A stretch of 64,000 nt of DNA. It comes from Artemia franciscana (lineage: Eukaryota > Arthropoda > Branchiopoda > Anostraca > Artemiidae). The notes under the pieces are model-generated. The model ran no database searches and had not been told where the DNA came from. It saw only the letters and a program-made list of their open reading frames with translations. Each line of letters opens with the position of its first letter. The stretch's first letter is position 1. The position numbers were made by a program, and so were the translations under genes. Positions 1-11,497 of the stretch are shown here, in pieces. Location of the stretch: contig NC_088881.1 in the NCBI RefSeq assembly GCF_032884065.1, forward strand, positions 8,340,582 to 8,404,581, written 5' to 3'.

Positions 1-1243
1 CGGCCAATTAAGCTTTCTTATAATTTCTAAAGAAAAATATCCAGTATGAATTACATTCATAAATGAAATTTCAGACCACTATTAAGACTTGGCAAAAGGA
101 TAAATAATACCTAAGTTCAAAGACATGCATACTCCCATCAAGATGTTAATATAGGCAAATAAAAAACGATTATATTAAAAGTATAGGGCAAATTTAAAAA
201 CCAATGCTAAAATAAATTAGATTGAAATCAATAAAGAATAAATGATCTAACAATCAATCAATAAGAAACTAAACAAGTTGGCACGAAAATAAATTAGATT
301 GTAATTAATAGATTAATGGACAGAGACAAAACAGTCAGTATGAAAATAAATTAGATTTTTAATTAATAGATAATTAATAACCTAATACTAAAAATATAAT
401 ATTAAACAATATATTATAAATAAATAGTAGATATAATAAATTAATCCAATAGAACTTCAATGAATGAAGAACCTGAGAAAACAGAGGCTCAAGCGAATAA
501 TTAACATAAACTTAAAACAAACAGCAGAATTCCCAGTAAATAAATAAATGCGTTGCCGCCACCCCTTTTAAGGCTAGAGTCATATATTTCCTTCACTGAA
601 CACTTAATGTAGTTAGAACAGCGTTTCTTTAATTACAACATTATGAATAAAATATCCCTCAAACAACATGAATATCAGTAAATATCAGTAAAAAACACAA
701 GCGGATATCGAACAAGATCTTGGGGGTGGGGGAATGTGACAAAGGCGCCAGTAATAGACCAAATTGACAAACTTATCTTTTAAAAAATGGTAAAAAAGAG
801 AAAAAACAAATAAGGGTACTAGAAAAATCTTGGGGGCACAGCCCCTTGCATCCTGGATCCTCCCCCGAAAGAACAGCAAATTCTTGGAATTTTGACAATT
901 ATTTGACTTTTTAGTGCTTCAATAAGAGAAAAATGTTTCAGTTTTTTCAATAACAGTAGACCAGCTATTGCTACCAAATTTTCTTTGAAAACAATTGGTG
1001 CTTTAAATGGTTTTTTTTTTCATGTATGAAGGCATCAAACCTTTATGGTTTAAGCGACTTCAGTTTTATGTGTCCGCTCATAACAATGATGATAATAATA
1101 ACATCAGTATATTTTTAAGAATCACTTTACTTTTATCAGTTTAACATGCAATACTTTTTTTCGACATTTTCATCCTTTTAAATCTACATATTTTCTTCAA
1201 TTTTAGAGAAAATTAATTTGTCAAAACAACTGACAATTTAAGC
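1..1243. other. AT-rich intergenic sequence, no gene seen
   Basis: The stretch is very AT-rich, with recurrent short A/T motifs such as aataaattagatt (around 230-380). Short open frames, for example on the minus strand at 685-879, show no recognisable domain and no codon-like composition. I see no RNA gene or terminal repeat. Confidence 0.5.
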
Positions 1244-2105
1244 TTAAAAAATCACCGGAAGAAATTTCAAGTCTTCTTGGTTCATTTTTTGTAAATATGG
1301 GACAAAAGATAAACTGTCGAATTTAAAATCAAAAAGAAAACTAATGACAAAGGTAACACCTCCAAAACTAAAGTAACAAGAGACATTGGCAGAAATGCAA
1401 AATTTTAATCTGTTACATTTGATGAAGTAAAAAAATGCATTTGTGAAATTACAAGGGACAAGGTCAACGGGCCTAGATGGACTTTCTTTGCAACTAATAA
1501 GAAAAATACAACCAGCAATCATTGAGCCTCTTACGGTCCTTATAAACAGAAGCCGTGAAGAAGGTATTTTCCCTGCTAAACTAAACGAATCCAAATTAAT
1601 CCCACTTTTTAAAGGAGGAGACACAATAGTAATTGATAACTATCGACCAATCAGCTTACTTCCAATATTTTCGAAAATATATGAAAAGTTTGCTACAAAA
1701 AGGCTGTATTAATACTTTGAAGCTAATAAAATTCTTTCTGATAAACAATATGGATTTCGGAAAAACAGATCCACTGAACTCGCAATTACGGATCTTATAA
1801 TGAATATAAAGCAGCACAAGATGATGATTTATATTCTCTGGCGATTTTTCTAGATTTAACAAAAGCTTTTGATTGCGTTGATTTTGACATCCTTCTTGAA
1901 ACATTAGAAGGATATGGGATAAAGTCAACGGTTCTTGAATGGATTCGGTCATATTTAACAAATAGACATTGTAAAATACTTGCTAATGGTATCTTATCAG
2001 ATTCATTCGATGTAACTTGTGGGTTGCCCCAGGGATCAGTTCTTGGACTTTTTTAATTTATGTGAATGAACTTTCGACTGATATCCCCTTTGCATATATA
2101 ATAAA
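1244..2105 (+). pseudogene. LINE reverse transcriptase, 5' part (broken)
   Basis: This is the N-terminal half of a non-LTR retrotransposon reverse transcriptase, the enzyme that copies element RNA into DNA at the target nick. Visible motifs in order are GLDGLS, LIPLFKGGD followed by NYRPISLLP (RT block 1), QYGFRKNRST (block 2), FLDLTKAFD (block A with a catalytic Asp) and GLPQGSVLG (block B). The frame is broken several times: near 1440, by a TAA at 1710-1712, near 1815, and just after block B near 2055. No endonuclease is seen upstream, so the copy is 5'-truncated or decayed. It continues at 4422 beyond the inserted Helitron. The style resembles Jockey/CR1-type LINEs; the exact clade is uncertain. 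Confidence 0.85.
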
Positions 2106-2242
2106 CTAGCTGTTGGGGTATCGCCACCCCAACACCTAGATGGTGGGGGCGCTTCACACCCCCAAAGCCCCCCTGCGTGCGTAAGTCGTTACACGCCATA
2201 TTATTTACGCGCCATTGTAGTTGTGTCCCTGTGTCCCACCTG

Positions 2243-2245
<3 letters not shown>

Positions 2246-2323
<78 letters not shown>
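2246..2323. repeat. (AT)n microsatellite
   Basis: About 78 bp of alternating A and T lie inside the 3' module of Helitron H1, where the equivalent place in H2 and H3 has only a short tagataga-like run. It is therefore a local expansion within this copy. Confidence 0.95.
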
Positions 2324-2325
<2 letters not shown>

Positions 2326-2539
2326 TTTTAACTACGTAAAATTTGCGAATATACAACATTCTTGGCTTTCCCATTGTCTGTGCATATACAAAGCCTTATA
2401 TACTTATAATGACGTCATATGCAAACCCTCTTTTTACAAACAAAAAACATGCAGACATACAACTCATTTTTATATAGATAGATAGATAGATAGATACAAT
2501 ACAAATTAACTGCGTAAAACTTGCGAATATACAACATTC

Positions 2540-2945
2540 TTCGCTGTCCCATTGTCGGTGCATATAAATAGATTGTCAGGTTTACCGACCCTCGAACATG
2601 CAACGTACAATTGTCCATAGGAAAAACATTCTGTATTAAGATCTATACCGCCTTTTTCTAATGATTGCCCTTGAGCTTTGTTGATGGTGATTGCAAATGC
2701 TAATCAAATTGGGAAGTGCAATCTTTTAAATTGAAAAGGCATATCCGTTGGAATCATGGGAATGCGAGGAATAAGAATAGCCTCACCCTCAAAAGGCCCT
2801 GTCAAGATTGTTGCCTCTATTACGTTTTCCATTGTTTTTTTTACGACAAGTCGCGTACCATTGCAAAGCTTTGGAGGGTTTATATTTCGTAACAATATTA
2901 TTGGTACGCCTATTTTTAGTTGTAGCACGAGTGGTGGAAACCCTG
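2540..2945 (-). pseudogene. Helitron helicase C-terminal tail (fragment)
   Basis: Read on the minus strand, this encodes the last part of a PIF1-like Helitron helicase: a segment containing LKIGVPIILLRN, then TGPFEGEA, PFQFKRL, a stop (2702-2704), and then ITINKAQGQSLEK (helicase motif region) and YVACSRVGKPDNLF. It closely matches the intact tail of the H3 helicase, except for the stop after FPI and small changes. At about 2945 it is fused out of frame to the Rep N-terminal segment, at the shared sequence gggtttccacca. This marks the junction of a large internal deletion. Confidence 0.85.
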
Positions 2946-4242
2946 TGAGACATCCTGCCGAATCATTAGTCTATAAGAATAATAATGCATTGCGTTGCAT
3001 TTCTTATTCATTTCTTTGTTAGTGGCTGGATTTATCAATTTAATATTAAAGTCATAGCCGTCGGCTCCATCCCAAAAAATGATAGGATATTGTAGGGCAT
3101 CGTAGCATCGATGAGTTTCAGCAATTCTTACCAACTGAGCGTTTCGCTTATGAAGAATAATATCTCGAGGTAAAAACTGACCACCGACCATAACGATTGC
3201 CACTTCGTCGATAGTTGGAGCATTGTATCTACGCACGTGTTGGCCAGGAGGCGTTTTGTCAGCGGAAACAACAATTTTATGCGTATCAGTAGGCATCAAA
3301 TCGATATATGTTTTGAATAGACGCACTAAATTATTATTTTCGTGGAAAAGATGTTGCAATTGGGAAACGATTGTCCTTTCAACGTCGGGAGAAATTTCAC
3401 AACGTGCATTCAATTCAGAATTTCTATCACTGATGAAGTACAGTTGTAATAATTTATGATTCTCGCCTGAGAATGGTAGAAGGGACCCTGCTCTATTATA
3501 AATTTGCCCTTTTACTTTGAAAGTAGGCATTAAGTTGATCTGGATTTTCGATTTGGGCACCAAACGACATCATTTGAAAACATGAGTTATATTTTCTGAT
3601 CTGTGATAAAAAACGCCTAGATTCTGACGTAGTTCCAGTAAGCAAAGTCTTCAATGGCTCTGGTGGTGCAGCCAGTAGAGGAAGTTTAACTTTTCCTGAT
3701 GCGCAACACAATCCCATTGTTTCACCATTAAATTTCAAGGCCTTGCAATAGGGACAAATTTTAGACATAGTCCCGATTTGAACACATCTACTCAAGCTAT
3801 AATCATCGACTGGGCTGTACCTGAATGCCAGGTGAAAATTTTCAGGTTGGTCTTGTGATTCCTCGGCACGCTTTCGTTTGGTGATTTCTCTTTGAGACGC
3901 AAGCCTAATTTCACGCTGTTGTTGTGATTCCTCGGCACGCTTTCTTTTGGTGATTTCTCTTTGAGACGCAAGCCTGTTTTCACACTGTTGTTGTGGTTCC
4001 TCGGCACGCTTTCTCTTCAAACTTTCTCTATTAGCCTCAAGCCTGTTTTTATGCTGTTCTTGTGATTTCTCGGCACGCTTTCTTTTCTTACTTTTTCTAT
4101 CAGCCGCAAGCCTGTTTTCATGATGCTCTTGTGATTCCTTGGCACGCTTTCTTTTCTTACTTCCTCTATCAGCCGCAAGTCTTTTGGCATAGACTCTTTG
4201 AGCAGCTTCCTCGGCTGTTGCCATTGTAGGTTCTTCAGTCAT
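2946..4242 (-). pseudogene. Helitron Rep N-terminal region with basic repeats
   Basis: The protein starts at 4242 with MTEEPTMATAEEAAQ, then carries five degenerate repeats of about 24 residues, each with a RLAADRxSxKRKRAEES-like core, a basic, probably helical region. A putative zinc-binding stretch follows (CPYCKAL, then a CC pair), then PPEPL and SFGA, typical of the Helitron_like_N region. One frameshift near 3540 separates this frame (down to 3496) from the continuation YNRAGSLLPF through RRYNAPTIDEVA to FWDGADGYDF (2916-3563). The HUH nuclease motif and paired catalytic tyrosines are not present. In intact relatives this protein nicks and rejoins DNA in rolling-circle transposition. The domain call rests on recognised motifs only. 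Confidence 0.8.
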
Positions 4243-4421
4243 TTTACAATTAAAAATTTATCTTTGAACGATCTTCTTAAATACTTATAATGACGTCATA
4301 TACTAAGCATCGTCATAACAAACATGACGACAACTAACTTCATGACGACACACAGCTCAACCCTTATAATGACATCAGTCGACAGACACACAAACAAACG
4401 ACTTATTTTTATATATATAGA

Positions 4422-5280
4422 TAGATTTTCGGGCGACACAGTACTATTTCTAACACACAAGAACCGTGAGCAACTAATTACAAACGCTGAAGTTTGCCTC
4501 CAGGCAGCAACTGAATTCTTTGAAGAGTGGTTGCTTTCCCTTAATACAAAAAAGACGGAGAATATCATTTTTAAACATTGAAATGACCCAGTTTACGACA
4601 GCAAGATAAATACGGCAGACCAAAAAGAAATTGAACGAGTTGACCACATTAAATATTTAGGTATAATAATTGATGAAAAGCAGGATTGGGCAATCCACAT
4701 TAAATTTCTTTGTATGAAGCTGTCAAGAGCTGTTGGTATTCTCCATAGACTGAAATTTATTCTTCCCCAAAAAATATTCCTGATCCTATATTTTAGTCTA
4801 TTCCACTCATATCTTTTATATGGAATAAGCATTTGGGCTTCAAATTATGAGTCAGAATGGAAGCAAGTTCAAATTCTTCAGAATAAAGCTATGCGGGCAA
4901 TTTGCAAGCTTAAGCCTTGTCAGAGTGGGAAGGCGGTTTTAATAAAACTTAAGATATTAAATGTGGCTCGATTTCAAGAAAAAAAGATTGCTGAAACTTT
5001 AAATAAAGTAAGCACAAATACCGTACCTGATTCGTTTATGTCGGCTTTTCGAAGGAATGATGAAATTCACCAACATGATACTCGACATGCATCGCAACTA
5101 GTTACAGAAACGAGACGTCTCACGTCATCTGGTTTTTCAATCAAATTTACCGGACCGAAAATATGGAATTATTTGCCAAATACTTTGAGAAATGCTAATA
5201 GCCTACCAGAGTTCAAAAGTAAGATTAAAAGCTTCTTATTGGAACATGTGGAATTAGGTCCTAATTTTTTGTACCGATAG
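4422..5280 (+). pseudogene. LINE reverse transcriptase, 3' part
   Basis: This continues the reverse transcriptase interrupted by H1. It begins with FSGDTVLF, the block C palm motif, normally FADDT: the first catalytic Asp is Gly here. A frameshift near 4580 follows, then VDHIKYLGIIIDEKQDW, a thumb region, and an uninterrupted C-terminal frame (4714-5280) with LLYGISIWA, ILQNKAMRAI, TRHASQ and GPKIWNYLP, a C-terminal pattern common in Jockey/CR1-like LINEs. Removing H1 between 2105 and 4422 restores a continuous frame across the junction. The 3' frame is better preserved than the 5' part. Confidence 0.88.
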
Positions 5281-5480
5281 TTCTCTACGTTTTGTTTTAT
5301 TAATTTACGTTCGTTTTCTTTTCTTTACCCTTCTTCTTCTTTTCTTTTCTTACATTATATTTATTTTCTTGATGTTCGAATGAATACTGTCACCCGTCAC
5401 GGGCAGTGCTCTCTTAGGGCGTAGTTAGTTTACAGTGTGTGATTTGTTTTTTGTTAATAAACGAATTGAATTGAATTGAA
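5281..5480 (+). mobile_element. LINE 3' UTR and (TTGAA)n tail
   Basis: The stop codon at 5278-5280 is followed by about 180 bp of T/C-rich sequence and a gaattgaattgaattgaa run ending near 5480. A short 3' microsatellite of this type, instead of poly(A), is known for several LINE clades. It marks the 3' end of the element that begins at or before 1244. Confidence 0.7.
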
Positions 5481-5540
5481 AAATGGCACATCCCATTGAA
5501 GAGTTCGAAGGACAGAAACGCTACATATATTTCCGGTAGT

Positions 5541-5620
5541 TAGATAGCACAGATGAATGGGTATCAAATAGATAGATGGCACAGATGAATGGGTATCAAA
5601 TAGATAGATTGCGCAGATGA
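5541..5620. repeat. Short tandem repeat, about 32-bp unit
   Basis: Two and a half units of tagatag..cacagatgaatgggtatcaaa lie directly after the LINE tail. The third unit decays into gcgcagatgacgg. No function is evident. Confidence 0.7.
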
Positions 5621-5639
5621 CGGAAATGGGACCAACAGA

Positions 5640-6379
5640 AAATTCAACCCGAATCTGAGATTTCGGGATCGGAGTCGATCTTGGAAGCATGGAAGCGCAG
5701 AGTCGAAGTTGGATCTTGGAAGCACAGAAGCCAATTGACAAAGGTGGCTCCAGGTCTCACCTACAATTACTGTCTCATCAAATAGTGCGTCACAAGCCCG
5801 GGGGTGTACACAGGGGGTGGGGGGTCTTGTTGCCCCCCTCTTGAAAAAAATTCTGTATTTTCTTGACTTTTTTCGTTCGTAAAATAATTTTGTAATAAAA
5901 ATAAATTTCGTATATGCATTGGTTGCGGTCAGAGGAGAAAGGTTGAAAAAAAAACAAAACACGTTTGTGGCAAACAGTGCGCAACCGATTAGTATAAATT
6001 GGTAAGATCATTATTTTTGGTACTGTATTGTTCACCCACTTCTTTCTGTCCATAGTTTTAGCTTGCTTCATTCTTCTTGTAGAAAAACCCAATTTAAATT
6101 TCAACATCAACATAAACTTCAGATAAACGCTGCTAAAATAGGCAGCATCTTAGAGGGAATCAAATTTGCCTTGCTATAGGGGTCATCTAATTATCACAGT
6201 CATTTCTAAAGGTCGTATCTAATATTGTCACACTTAAGATTATTGCCAAAAAAGCTGCTGTTAAGCTGTATTAAGGGCGAAGACTCTTCAGACTTTGATC
6301 CTCTTGACCTACATTGTCCTGCTGATCTTCTCTTTGACAAGAGTTTCTTTTGAACTTAAAAAACAAACATATTGTACTA
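5640..6379. other. Intergenic sequence without a supported gene
   Basis: The stretch contains a C/G-rich patch (5805-5840) and otherwise AT-rich sequence. Overlapping minus-strand open frames (5564-6113) have no recognisable domain. Confidence 0.4.
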
Positions 6380-6560
6380 ATTTAACAGGCCTTATGATTC
6401 AGGAGTCATTCTTAAAGAATTGGAACACAAGTCAAACTTTAGCGAAAAGAGCGAGGTATTGAGGAGGCAGCAATCCCCCTCATATACAGGTTCTGTTATT
6501 TTGTGAGTTTTAATGTTGCTCCCTACTTTCACTTGAAAAACTTTTTTCTATCTAGGAATG
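6380..6560 (-). repeat. Family A fragment (terminal foldback module)
   Basis: It carries the family A signature: cattcttaaagaattgg, then caaactttagcgaaaagagcgaggtattgagg, and ends with gttttaatgttgctccctactttca followed by T-rich sequence. This is the right arm of the family's foldback module in reverse orientation. Confidence 0.7.
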
Positions 6561-6892
6561 CATCGTTATTTAAATTTTGTTTGCTTTCAATTGCGTCACG
6601 GACAATTTGTTCATTCCTGGGCCCTTATTAATTAGAATTTTGTCAAATAACATGAAATAGTTTAGATTATCGAAAATATGGTTGCTTAAAGCAAAATCAA
6701 ATATGCTGAGTTGTCATTAGATTTTAATGTTAATGCCAGATTTTAATTAAAATCGTGTTATTCACTGTCTTCAAAAATTTTCTCAAAAATGTAATTTTTG
6801 TAATAAAAAACATATCTTCTCCTTTTTTTGTATAATGAAGAGACAATATAGTCTTCGTCATTGTTTGTTCTTTGTGCTGCTAATCTTGTATC

Positions 6893-7745
6893 AAACAGTT
6901 CGTGGTTACAAACTGCAAGTAAGGAGCGACACGGCTCAATAGTAACCGAAACTCTAAAAAAAAGCGGAATTTTGAAACCAATAGATATACCAAAAGAATG
7001 GGATTTTTATGCTGATTTCAAATATACAAGTTTCATAAGTTTAATTTTACCCTCAGAAGTTATGAGCCTGCAAAAATATGCCTTATTTTTGAAAAAAAAG
7101 AAGAAACACCCTTTAAAAGTCACAGAATGAGATTCAGCATATCAGAGAACCCTACTATAGAAGTTTCAAGCTCTTATGTGCAAAAATGTGGAATTTTGTA
7201 TTTTTACCAGAAGACAGATCACAGATGTGTGTTTATTTGTTTGTTTTTTTTTCAGGGGAGATCGTATCGACCAAGTGGTCCTAGAATATCGGAAGAGGGC
7301 TAATTCGAGCGAAAATTAGAAGTTCTAGTGGCTTTCTTTAGTGACAAAAATTTGGAGAGCAACTAGGCCCCCTTTCACACCCCTTTTTCTCAAAACCGTC
7401 CGATCAAAAATTTTGAGATAGACGTTTTGTTCAGCATAGTTGAAAAGCCAAATAACTTTAAGTTACTAAATTTGCATATTTTTTACGCATAGTATTTGCT
7501 ATTGGGAAGTACGCTTACATTTTTCGGTGGGGGGAGGGAGATTTTCTAATGGTGGTATTTTTCACGGTGGTAATTTTTCATGGGAAGGTAAGTTTCCAGG
7601 AAGGAAAATTTTTCAAGGGAAATTTTAAACTGGGGGATTTTGCCCGAGTTCCTATATGAAATTCGTCTTATGTCTTGCTTTCCCTTTTTGATGACTCAAT
7701 TTTATGCGTGGAGATGTTAAGGGTTATTTGCGGGGTAAATTTTCA
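6893..7745 (+). repeat. Family A element, forward copy
   Basis: It begins with the family A terminal sequence aaacagttcgtggtta, a near-palindrome, then aagtaaggagcgacacggctcaatagtaacc. It runs through the module with gatcgtatcgaccaagtggtcc and cccctttcacacccctttttctc to the G-rich tract near 7530-7640. A small open frame at 6861-7130 lies across its end and is not a gene. Many other copies occur in the window in both orientations. Confidence 0.8.
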
Positions 7746-7767
7746 CCAGGATTGAATTGTCTAGAGC

Positions 7768-8060
7768 AGTAGTTCCCAATCGATTTTGGGCCATGTCCTA
7801 CCCATGCATTTCTAAGACCCCCATGTTCCCCTTGTGATATTTAGACTTTGTTACCCAAAATTTTACGCATATTCATCTGAAGGAAGCTTAAAAGGCTATA
7901 AGCTTTGTGTTTTTATCGATTCGTCCTCGTTCCGAGGTTTATTATTGCAAATAAGAATTTTTTTATACTCTAAAAATTTTTATTAGGTTATTCCATTCTT
8001 TTAAACTTGCTCGTTAATTCAGATATGAAAATTCAGCGATCTCGGCTGCAAGTGGTTTGC
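7768..8060. mobile_element. hAT-like MITE, partial copy
   Basis: It starts cagtagttcccaatcgatttt, a terminal form typical of non-autonomous hAT elements (CAGTGGTTCCCAACC-like), and is similar to the copy at 9738 over about 250 bp, including gggccatg, gtgatattta and tgaaggaag. The right terminus is not clear. Confidence 0.5.
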
Positions 8061-8329
8061 CCTCCCGAGAATTTGTCCTCTGCTTGGAATTAGACTGTGG
8101 TGGTTTAGAATTCAGTGCAATAATCTTCAGTGGCTGATGCTCCGATTCCGAAGTAGGATCACGTGATCTAGGATATCAACATAGATTCAATCTCGCACCA
8201 ATAAGTAAATCAAATATTTTGGATTAGAAATTTGGTTTTTTGCTTCCTGGTTAATTCAAGTAACCCCTTTTATATTTTTAAAACCTTCATATTTAATACC
8301 TTTTTTGTTTCTCTTCCTCTCTCTTTCAG

Positions 8330-8350
8330 ACAAACCGCAACCCCAACATA
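8330..8350 (+). other. Candidate 21-nt microexon
   Basis: A strong pyrimidine tract and acceptor (tctctctttcag, ending 8329) are followed after exactly 21 nt by a good donor (gtaagc, from 8351). The 21 nt are open in all three frames. In phase 1 it would join to the exon at 35150 as KPQPQH then TEAM. This rests on splice signals alone; no transcript evidence is available and the gap to the next exon would be 27 kb. Confidence 0.25.
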
Positions 8351-9031
8351 GTAAGCACCTCTACCCGTCGACCTCAGTGTCTTTGTTAGTTTGTCTTACA
8401 GCTCAAGTTTATTTATGCATTAAAAATAAACTAATTTTATAGTATAAACTAGTCTCTTGAGTAGAAGAATTATACTGCTTAAGATCAGGACAATTTTGTA
8501 TCCCTATCTATGAATTTATATTCTGTGTTTTAGTATTTTACTTTGTCGTTTTTTCTTTGATTTTGTATTTTGGAGGTTAGATATCTGAAATAATCTCATC
8601 GTGTCAATAAGAATACGTAAAATTTTAAAATCAACAAGTTTAACAAACAATACGTATAACGACTCAAAGCAAATGAACAAAATAACCTCGATAGAGCCGT
8701 TATCTAATGTGCCATGGTACGGAAGCCATCCTAAAAAACTGGAGAAGTCCCTTCAAGGCCTGGAAACTATTTTTTTTAAAACAAAGATAAAATCCTTGAA
8801 AATTAAATTTATAGCTACAAATTGCGTAATTTTTACCCTAAGAAAGGTCTTAGAAAATAAAAGGTTGTAATAACAGTTTATAAAAAAAAGTAAAATAAGA
8901 AAAATAAACTATATGTACAAAACTATTAAGGTAAATGTACACCTCCGGTACGTAAAATTTCAAAAATAAACAACAACCAATAACTACATATGAAGGCCTT
9001 TTTCACCAAAAACTGGATTCCTATTTTTTTT
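8351..9031. other. Intergenic, nothing recognised
   Basis: AT-rich single-copy-looking sequence. A plus-strand 89-codon frame (8601-8870) has no recognisable domain and ends in lysine-rich low-complexity sequence. Confidence 0.4.
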
Positions 9032-9310
9032 TCAGGATGAATCAAATATTTTTAAACAAGTTAAACAAGCATCATTTTCTTCGTCGATAAATATATTCTG
9101 TATCAACACAAATTCTGGGAAATTGAAATGATCAAAATAATTCGAGAAATGCATTAACAAACCATCCCAGTGCTCAACGGATGGAGTTGGTTTGTTATCT
9201 TGGGCGCATAAATTTAGAAGTGGAAACATGTCAAACTCATTTTTTTTTTCAATTCGTATTCCAAAGCTCCATTTTTTAATGATTGCTTTCACATTAGCTT
9301 TTTGAGTCAA
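9032..9310 (-). pseudogene. hAT-type (ZBED/GTF2IRD2-like) transposase fragment
   Basis: The 92-residue frame contains FPLLNLCAQ, then WDGLLMHFSNYFDHFNFPEF and IQNIFIDEE. This order (FPLL, HL..L...F..YF, then W/I-QNPF) is the C-terminal part of hAT-like transposases of the ZBED/FAM200/GTF2IRD2 group. Sequence upstream on the same strand (to about 9420) reads similarly in another frame, so the gene is truncated and frameshifted. The family call is from pattern recognition only. Confidence 0.4.
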
Positions 9311-9737
9311 TAAATGTATTTGTGGTTCTTACATCATTGAATTCAAAACACTCGATTATCCTAAAATTTCCTCCAAACAGATCAGTTCGCTAATTAAATC
9401 ATCATCCCTAAATATGCTTGCGTTCAAATTTTGATTTTCTTTTATCACAATGAGAAGCGTAAGATTATTTGCCCCCAGCCGCGCATTGCCCTCCCAGCCA
9501 AAGGCATTGAATCAGGAGATCGGTACCTGCTTAGCGCAAACCGTTGGATAGCACGTGATTTTTTTTACTGGGTAGGGTATTGTTCAGAGGGGAGATGGGG
9601 GTATCACGCGCCTGAAAGACCACATTTAAAGACTTAAATTGTCTAACTCTCCATAGGCCTTCACATATATACAGGTATGGGTATGTGTGCGGGCGGGGGA
9701 GAGATGTAGGAATTACTATATAATCTCTTTTCATTTA

Positions 9738-10157
9738 AACCAGTTGTTCCCAACCGATTTTGGGCCATGCTTCACCTAGACCATTCTAAAATTCTGATGC
9801 CCTCTCGTGATATTTAATTTTTTTTACCCACAATTTTATGTGGATTCACCTGAAGGAAGATTAAAAGGCCATTAACTTGGAATCTTTTTTCAAGTTGTCC
9901 TCTATGTTTATTTTATACGAATGAAAGTTTTTGTTATGCAACACCTTTCGTATAATGCATGACGTCATTTCAATACTATCATATATCTTTTTTGCTTTTT
10001 AAATGCATTTGAATGTAACGTCATCAGCATGAAAAATGTTTTTTTCTCGAAATTAAGCATCTAAGTATAGTCAGCTGAAGGGTGCACGTCCTGCCCATGA
10101 CCAACAAAAAGACTGCACTGCTCCACCATTGGGGCCTGTGTCCCACGTTGGGAATTA
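9738..10157. mobile_element. hAT-like MITE, second copy
   Basis: The left end is cagttgttcccaaccgatttt. The right side has ccacgttgggaattacgg, an imperfect inverted match. Length is about 420 bp with no coding capacity. No convincing 8-bp target duplication was found, so the exact ends are approximate. It contains one TGACGTCA palindrome (9960-9967). Confidence 0.5.
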
Positions 10158-10194
10158 CGGCTCTAGAGTATTGAAAGACGGCTTTATAGAGTAT

Positions 10195-10502
10195 TTCAAC
10201 TGAAAATAAGGAGCAACATTAAAGCTTAAAACAAAAAGAAATTGTTACGTATATGAGGGGGTTTGCTCTTCCTCAACACCTCGCTCTTTACGCTAAAGTT
10301 CGAATTTATGTCCAAATTCATTAAGAACGACTCCTGAAACAATATGCTCATATAATTAGAACAATAAGAAGCTTTTTTTAAAGTACTAAAAAACTTTAGC
10401 ATAAAGAAGGAGGAGTTGAGGAAAAGCACTCCCATCATATACATAATAATTTCTGTTCGTTTTAAGTTTTAATATTGCTCCTTACTTTCAGTTGAAAAAA
10501 AC
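10195..10502. repeat. Family A foldback module
   Basis: The left arm (about 10195-10300) carries aactgaaaataaggagcaacatt and cctcgctctttacgctaaag. The right arm (about 10395-10502) carries their inverse, ending tattgctccttactttcagttg. The arms are imperfect and the spacer about 100 bp. Transcribed, it would form a long hairpin. Confidence 0.75.
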
Positions 10503-10981
10503 TTGTTTTTTTATTTAATTTCTTTTCGGAGCGGGTTTATTTTGATTGACTCCTAATTTTATTTTACTGTGTATTAAATTAATGAATATCATATCATAAA
10601 ATCATCTAGCCATGTATTAGATAGCATATAAATAACATAAGTGTATTAAATTACCATGTAGCCTAAATTTCCAAATAGATTATACAAACTTGTTATTCAC
10701 TTTCTTCACAAATTCCTCATTATCTACTCCTTTTTTGTATGATGGAAATACCGTGTGGTCTTATTCGTTATTTGCTATGTAATATCCTGTAGAAATTATT
10801 TTATTTTACCGTAAAAGTTACGTTTTAGACCACATATTTACCAGGCTATAAAGTTAAAAATTATGCTTACCATCTATATAGGATATGTGGGTTTACCCCC
10901 ATGCCAATTACAGCAAATCTTCCTATAGCTGCAAAATCATATTTGGTCCATTCAGGGTCCTTAAACTTGAAAGAATAAAAT

Positions 10982-11092
<111 letters not shown>

Positions 11093-11419
11093 CACTAGCT
11101 GTTGGGGTGGCGCTTCGCGCCACCCCAACACCTAGTTGGTGGGGTGCTTCGCGCCCCCCCAAGCCCCCCCGCGCGCGTAAGTCGTTACGCACCATTGTAG
11201 TTGTGTCCCTGTGTCCCACCTGTGAATATAGATAGATTTATATATGTGTTTCAAACTACGTAAAAATTGCGAATATACAACATTCTTGGCTTTCCCACTA
11301 CTGGGAGCTTTCCGTTTCCAATTGCCAGCATATATAAATATATATATATATATTTTCTTTTTAGTTTTTTTGTAGTTTTTACCTTTTTTAGTTTTTTTCT
11401 TCTTTTGTATTAATGCTAA

Positions 11420-11497
11420 GGCCAAGGTTCAAACCCGGAGCCTCTCGAACCTAGAACCTGAAACATAACGCTTTACCAACTCAGCTACTTCGGCTTG
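11420..11497 (-). other. tRNA-like sequence in H2, copy 1
   Basis: On the minus strand it reads with a box A-like tagctgagttggtaaagcg (11469-11487) and a box B-like ggtttgaacc (11426-11435), spaced about as in a tRNA gene. The acceptor arms (gccgaag against a cttggcc end) pair only partly, and a convincing anticodon stem is not seen. It is best read as tRNA-derived or a SINE head, not as a functional tRNA gene. Confidence 0.5.

Larger units (their letters stand above)
2106..4421 (-). mobile_element. Helitron H1, internally deleted, nested in a LINE
   Basis: The minus-strand element has a 3' end at 2106 reading CTAG, preceded by an imperfect GC-rich hairpin (left side tgttggggtatcgccacccc on the plus strand). 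Its 5' end at 4421 starts TCTATATATATAAAAATAAG on the minus strand. The flanking host bases are A (2105) and T (4422), the A|T target expected of Helitrons, without target duplication. Inside are a Rep N-terminal pseudogene and a short helicase tail; the Rep catalytic core and most of the helicase are missing. The 3' module (2106 to about 2490) contains a second 5'-end-like sequence and an (AT)n tract. It cannot move on its own. Confidence 0.85.

Noticed and set aside
685..879. 64-codon minus-strand frame
   Set aside because: No motif, and the sequence is partly the G/C-rich patch seen in repeats elsewhere.
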